From positions 1 to 6,770 of the forward strand of contig UQMO01000081.1 in assembly GCA_900542125.1 (NCBI GenBank): a stretch of DNA of 6,770 bases. The letters run 5' to 3'. Numbering within the stretch: position 1 is the stretch's first letter; every line of letters starts with the position of its first letter. Under the pieces are notes generated by a model, which saw only the letters and a list, made by a program, of their open reading frames with translations, ran no database searches and had not been told where the DNA came from. The stretch is from an uncultured Collinsella sp. Lineage in GTDB: Bacteria > Actinomycetota > Coriobacteriia > Coriobacteriales > Coriobacteriaceae. Positions 4,432 to 6,770 of this stretch are shown here, piece after piece. A program made the position numbers and the translations under genes.

Positions 4432-6102
4432 CTAGTGGCGGAGTCCCAGCAGGCCGCGGCCGCGATGACGGGCCTCGGCGGACACCTGGGCGTGCGGGCC
4501 GGCGGCTTTGACGGACTCGGGCAGGTGCGAGTACTTCTTCTCGAAGTTCTCCTCGAACATCACCGCCAGGTTGTGCGCGGCCTCGTCGTAGCGCGCGGTG
4601 CTCTGCCAGTATTGGCGCGGCACCAGGATGCCATCGGGCACGCCGTGGCACGTCGTGGGAATGTCGACGTTAAAGATGTCGTCGTGCACGAACTCGCTAT
4701 CCTCGATGGTGCCGTCGAGGGCGCGTGCGACCAGCGAGCGCGTGTAGGCCAGCTCGATGCGATGACCCACGCCGTAGCCGCCGCCAATCCAGCCGGTGTT
4801 GACCAGGTACACGCGTGTGCGGCCGTCGGCAATGCGCTCGCCAAGCATCTTGGCGTAAACCATGGGGTCGAGCGGCATAAACGGCTCGCCGAACAGCGAA
4901 GAGAACGTGGGCGTGGGCTCGGTGACGCCGACCTCGGTGCCGGGAATCTTAGCCGTAAAGCCCGTCACAAAGTGGTACATGGCGGCATCGGCCGTCAGGC
5001 GTGAGATGGGCGGCAGCACGCCAAAAGCGTCGCAAGTCAGGAACAGCACGACACTCGGAGTGGTGCCCATGCCCTTAGTCCACGCGTTAGGAATGTGCTC
5101 CACGGGATAGGCCACGCGCGTGTTGTGCGTGATCGAGATGTCGTCGTAGTTGGGCTTGCGGTTCTCGTCGAGCACCACGTTTTCGCAAATGGCGCCAAAA
5201 CGGACGGCGTTGAAGATCTCGGGCTCGTGGAAGGCGTCCAGGCCCTCGCATTTTGCGTAGCAGCCACCCTCGATGTTGAAGATGCCCATGTCGGACCAGC
5301 CGTGCTCGTCGTCGCCGATCAGCAGGCGCGTGGGGTTGGCAGAAAGCGTGGTCTTGCCCGTGCCGGACAGGCCAAAGAACACGGCAGTCTCGTGCGTGAC
5401 GGGATCCATGCTGGCCGAGCAGTGCATGGGCAGCACGTCATCCTCGACGGGCAGCAGATAGTTCATGACGCTAAAGATCGACTTTTTAATCTCGCCGGAG
5501 TAGCCGGTGCCGGCGACCAGAATCACGCGTTCCTGGAAGTTGATGACCACGGCGGCGCTGGAGTTGAGGCCCTTGATGGCAGGATCGCACTGGTAACCGG
5601 GCGCTGCGAGCACGCAGAAGTCGGGCTCGCCGGTGCGCGCGATTTCGCGGGCGAGCGGACGGGCGAGCATTTGCTTAATGAAGAGTGCCTGGCTGGCACG
5701 CTCGCAGGCAACAAGCAGGCGACGCGTGTGGTTGCGGTCAGCGCCCGCCATGCCGCGCGTGACGAACACGTCGCGCTCGTTGAGATAGTCGACGATGCCG
5801 GCCTTGATGGCCTCATAGCTCTCGACGGACAGTGGGCGGTTGACCGCACCCCAGGCGATCTTGTCGTGAACATCGGGGGTGTCAACGATAAAACGATCGT
5901 TGGGCGAACGACCAGTGCGCTCCCCCGTCTCGATCACGAGCGCGCCATTAGAAGCCATACGGCCCTCTTTGCGACGAATAGCGTGCTGGACAAGCTCTGC
6001 CGCCGGCAGGTCCACCAGCAGACGGGGTTGATTCTCGGCGGGATCTTCAACGAGCGTAATACCAAAGTTGGACAGAACTTCTGCAGGGGTAACACCAGGC
6101 AT
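4432..6102 (-). CDS. pckA: ATP-dependent phosphoenolpyruvate carboxykinase
   Basis: Cytosolic enzyme interconverting oxaloacetate + ATP and PEP + CO2 + ADP. In fermentative gut bacteria it may run toward CO2 fixation, though direction cannot be told from sequence. The product is 556 residues; the family is usually about 525-540. Signatures: TGRSPNDRF (63-71, substrate-binding Arg65), YSGEIKKS (201-208, metal-ligand Lys), MHCSA (226-230, metal-ligand His), P-loop GLSGTGKT (244-251), GDDEHGW (263-269, metal-ligand Asp) and RKPNYDDISITHNTRVAYP (315-333). All key catalytic residues appear intact. The extra length lies mainly in a C-terminal tail of about 20 residues rich in Ala, Gly, His and Arg. 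The start at 6102 is chosen for AAAGGAGG ending 4 nt upstream and the MPGVTPAEVL opening; an ATG at 6216 would run through the upstream regulatory region. It is divergent from the gene at 6482 and ends at palindrome copy 4. Confidence 0.97.
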   Translation of the reverse strand: MPGVTPAEVLSNFGITLVEDPAENQPRLLVDLPAAELVQHAIRRKEGRMASNGALVIETGERTGRSPNDRFIVDTPDVHDKIAWGAVNRPLSVESYEAIKAGIVDYLNERDVFVTRGMAGADRNHTRRLLVACERASQALFIKQMLARPLAREIARTGEPDFCVLAAPGYQCDPAIKGLNSSAAVVINFQERVILVAGTGYSGEIKKSIFSVMNYLLPVEDDVLPMHCSASMDPVTHETAVFFGLSGTGKTTLSANPTRLLIGDDEHGWSDMGIFNIEGGCYAKCEGLDAFHEPEIFNAVRFGAICENVVLDENRKPNYDDISITHNTRVAYPVEHIPNAWTKGMGTTPSVVLFLTCDAFGVLPPISRLTADAAMYHFVTGFTAKIPGTEVGVTEPTPTFSSLFGEPFMPLDPMVYAKMLGERIADGRTRVYLVNTGWIGGGYGVGHRIELAYTRSLVARALDGTIEDSEFVHDDIFNVDIPTTCHGVPDGILVPRQYWQSTARYDEAAHNLAVMFEENFEKKYSHLPESVKAAGPHAQVSAEARHRGRGLLGLRH

Positions 6103-6143
6103 GGGGCCTCCTTTAAAAACGCGACACGTTGACGCGACGCGCA

Positions 6144-6159
6144 CTTTACTCACGTAAAG
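6144..6159. promoter_or_regulatory. Inverted repeat CTTTAC-TCAC-GTAAAG upstream of pckA
   Basis: A 6-bp perfect inverted repeat with a 4-nt spacer, 42 nt upstream of the pckA start. Position and symmetry fit a binding site or a leader hairpin. No regulator can be named. Confidence 0.3.
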
Positions 6160-6176
6160 CCCGTTGTACCCGATAT

Positions 6177-6192
6177 GCAAAAACGTTTTTGC
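6177..6192. promoter_or_regulatory. Perfect 16-nt palindrome upstream of pckA, possible operator
   Basis: GCAAAAACGTTTTTGC is perfectly self-complementary, lies 75 nt upstream of the pckA start and has the central CG flanked by A- and T-runs typical of LacI/GalR-family operators. It does not fit the canonical CcpA cre spacing (two extra bases before CG). A sugar- or carbon-responsive regulator acting on pckA is plausible but inferred. Confidence 0.45.
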
Positions 6193-6197
6193 GGCAA

Positions 6198-6214
6198 GGG
6201 CGGCAAGCCCGCCC
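6198..6214. repeat. GGGCGG/CCGCCC hairpin
   Basis: GGGCGG (6198-6203) and CCGCCC (6209-6214) form a 6-bp GC stem around CAAGC, directly beside the 16-nt palindrome. No T-run follows on either strand. The role is unknown. Confidence 0.3.
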
Positions 6215-6241
6215 AACGGTCAAAAATCGCAGGCAAGCGGC

Positions 6242-6379
6242 CTAGTCATTGGGGACGCTTTTAAACGACTAGTCATTGGGGACACTCTTGAACAGACAAC
6301 ATTCAAGGAGTGTCCCCGGATGCCGGCACTTAGGGACGTTCCCAAAGTGCCGGCACATAAGGAACGTCCTTAAGTGCCG
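6242..6379. repeat. Composite intergenic repeat cluster (direct plus nested inverted repeats)
   Basis: It contains CTAGTCATTGGGGAC twice as an exact 15-bp direct repeat (6242-6256, 6269-6283; period 27). A hairpin 6278-6292/6302-6317 pairs GGGGACACTC and TTGAA with one bulged base. TGCCGGCACTT (6321-6331) pairs with 6345-6355. A 19-bp arm CGGCACTTAGGGACGTTCC (6324-6342) pairs with 6361-6379 at 18 of 19 positions, in competition with the previous stem. The look is that of REP/BIME-type elements mobilised by Y1 (RAYT) transposases; no transposase is in the window, so that link is inference. Confidence 0.7.
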
Positions 6380-6432
6380 ACTACCGAATGGCGCCGCCGA
6401 AATTATCGAACAACCTGTTCAAAAACACGAGC

Positions 6433-6452
6433 GGACACCGCGGTGTCTATAC
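6433..6452 (+). promoter_or_regulatory. Candidate -10 box with adjoining 14-nt palindrome
   Basis: GACACCGCGGTGTC (6433-6446) is a perfect palindrome that abuts TATACT (6447-6452), a 5-of-6 match to the -10 consensus, 29 nt before the TTG start at 6482. No good -35 is seen at 16-18 nt, which fits a regulated promoter or a wrong guess. A repressor or MerR-type activator bound here would directly control initiation; no regulator can be named. Confidence 0.45.
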
Positions 6453-6481
6453 TAGAGCGCAGCAATAGAAAGGACCCCGCT

Positions 6482-6728
6482 TTGAGCATCACGCCCCTCG
6501 ATAGCATTCGCCGCGCCATCGCCCGCCGCAACGGCGTCTCCAACCCCGCTGCATCGAGAGACGGCGCCGCGAAGGCCCAGGGCGGCCGCATCGAGAACGG
6601 CCTCTTCCCTGCCTCGCACACTGCCGAGGAACTCGCACGCATCCAAGAGCTGAGTCAGCGCAACGCCGGCGGGCCCGATAGCAGCCAAGCCACACGTCGC
6701 CGGCGCGAACGCGATCGCAAGCCCGGCC
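6482..6728 (+). CDS. Unrecognised protein, 5' part only (contig end)
   Basis: An open frame starting at TTG 6482 runs to the contig end without a stop; the last genomic base is about 6728, so about 82 residues are genuine. It starts MSITPLDSIRRAIARRN (TTG read as Met). Support for the start: AAAGGA at 6468-6473, 8 nt upstream, and the candidate -10 at 6447-6452. There is no in-frame ATG. The visible part is hydrophilic, with a probable helix around residues 47-60 (HTAEELARIQELSQ) and a strongly basic run TRRRRERDRK at 71-80, which could precede a membrane segment or bind nucleic acid. No family is recognised. Continued translation runs into adapter, giving PVSYTHLRAHETLM, which is artefact. 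Confidence 0.6.
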
Positions 6729-6770
6729 CTGTCTCTTATACACATCTCCGAGCCCACGAGACGCTCATGA
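6729..6770 (-). other. Nextera (Tn5) library adapter, not genomic
   Basis: CTGTCTCTTATACACATCT (6729-6747) is the Tn5 mosaic end, 6748-6762 (CCGAGCCCACGAGAC) the read-2 adapter and 6763-6770 (GCTCATGA) the i7 index, the exact reverse complement of bases 3-44. Frames read through it give VSYTHLRAHET on the plus strand and MGSEMCIRDR on the minus strand, both known contaminant peptides. Confidence 0.98.

Larger units (their letters stand above)
6103..6481. other. Divergent intergenic region between pckA and the gene at 6482
   Basis: This 379-nt gap holds, left to right, the pckA ribosome site (AAAGGAGG on the minus strand), an inverted repeat CTTTAC/GTAAAG (6144-6159), a perfect 16-nt palindrome (6177-6192), a GGGCGG/CCGCCC hairpin (6198-6214), a complex repeat cluster (6242-6379), and a candidate promoter with palindrome for the rightward gene. 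I could not identify a convincing -35/-10 pair for pckA. Confidence 0.6.

Noticed and set aside
6177..6192. Canonical CcpA cre site upstream of pckA
   Set aside because: The TG-to-CG spacing is two bases too long for the cre consensus; only a general LacI-family-like operator is supportable.
1..6770. 42-nt terminal inverted repeats containing Tn5 mosaic ends, looking like a composite transposon
   Set aside because: The outer bases are Nextera read-2 adapter and an i7 index, and there is no transposase; this is library adapter.

Overview
The window looks like one complete short-read contig of a high-GC actinobacterium. Both ends are untrimmed Nextera/Tn5 library adapter (1-44 and 6729-6770), so only about 45-6728 is genomic. 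Gene content is ordinary housekeeping. High GC, actinobacterial-style proteins and many short palindromic intergenic repeats suggest class Coriobacteriia, most likely a gut Collinsella or close relative. That placement is inference from remembered sequence style, not a database result.

Layout: trpS (tryptophanyl-tRNA synthetase) reads rightward at 112-1161. It converges on a leftward block read from the right: pckA (ATP-dependent PEP carboxykinase, 6102-4432), a stand-alone B3/4-domain protein (4204-3485), a MarR-family regulator (3311-2862) followed by a DegV-family fatty-acid-binding protein (2742-1888), and a minimal MGMT/Ogt-type DNA alkyltransferase domain (1808-1488). At the right end a divergent gene starts with TTG at 6482 and is cut by the contig end; its product is not recognised.

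The most notable structure lies between genes. Four near-identical palindromes (CCACCACAAAGG, a 9-11 nt loop, CCTTTGTGGTGG) sit at 1432-1472, 1838-1876, 3417-3455 and 4376-4412. Each lies about 12-32 nt past a leftward stop codon (ogt, degV, the B3/4 gene, pckA) and reads as an intrinsic terminator with a T-run on the minus strand. One repeat family therefore appears to serve as terminator for all four leftward units, with loop orientation alternating copy by copy.

The 379-nt pckA/6482 divergent region holds a second, different cluster of direct and inverted repeats (6242-6379), a perfect 16-nt palindrome upstream of pckA (6177-6192) and a perfect 14-nt palindrome touching a candidate -10 box of the rightward gene (6433-6446). 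No defence system, prophage, CRISPR, tRNA, rRNA or transposase gene is visible. The genes do not form one pathway; the only plausible functional pair is marR-degV (fatty-acid sensing and binding).
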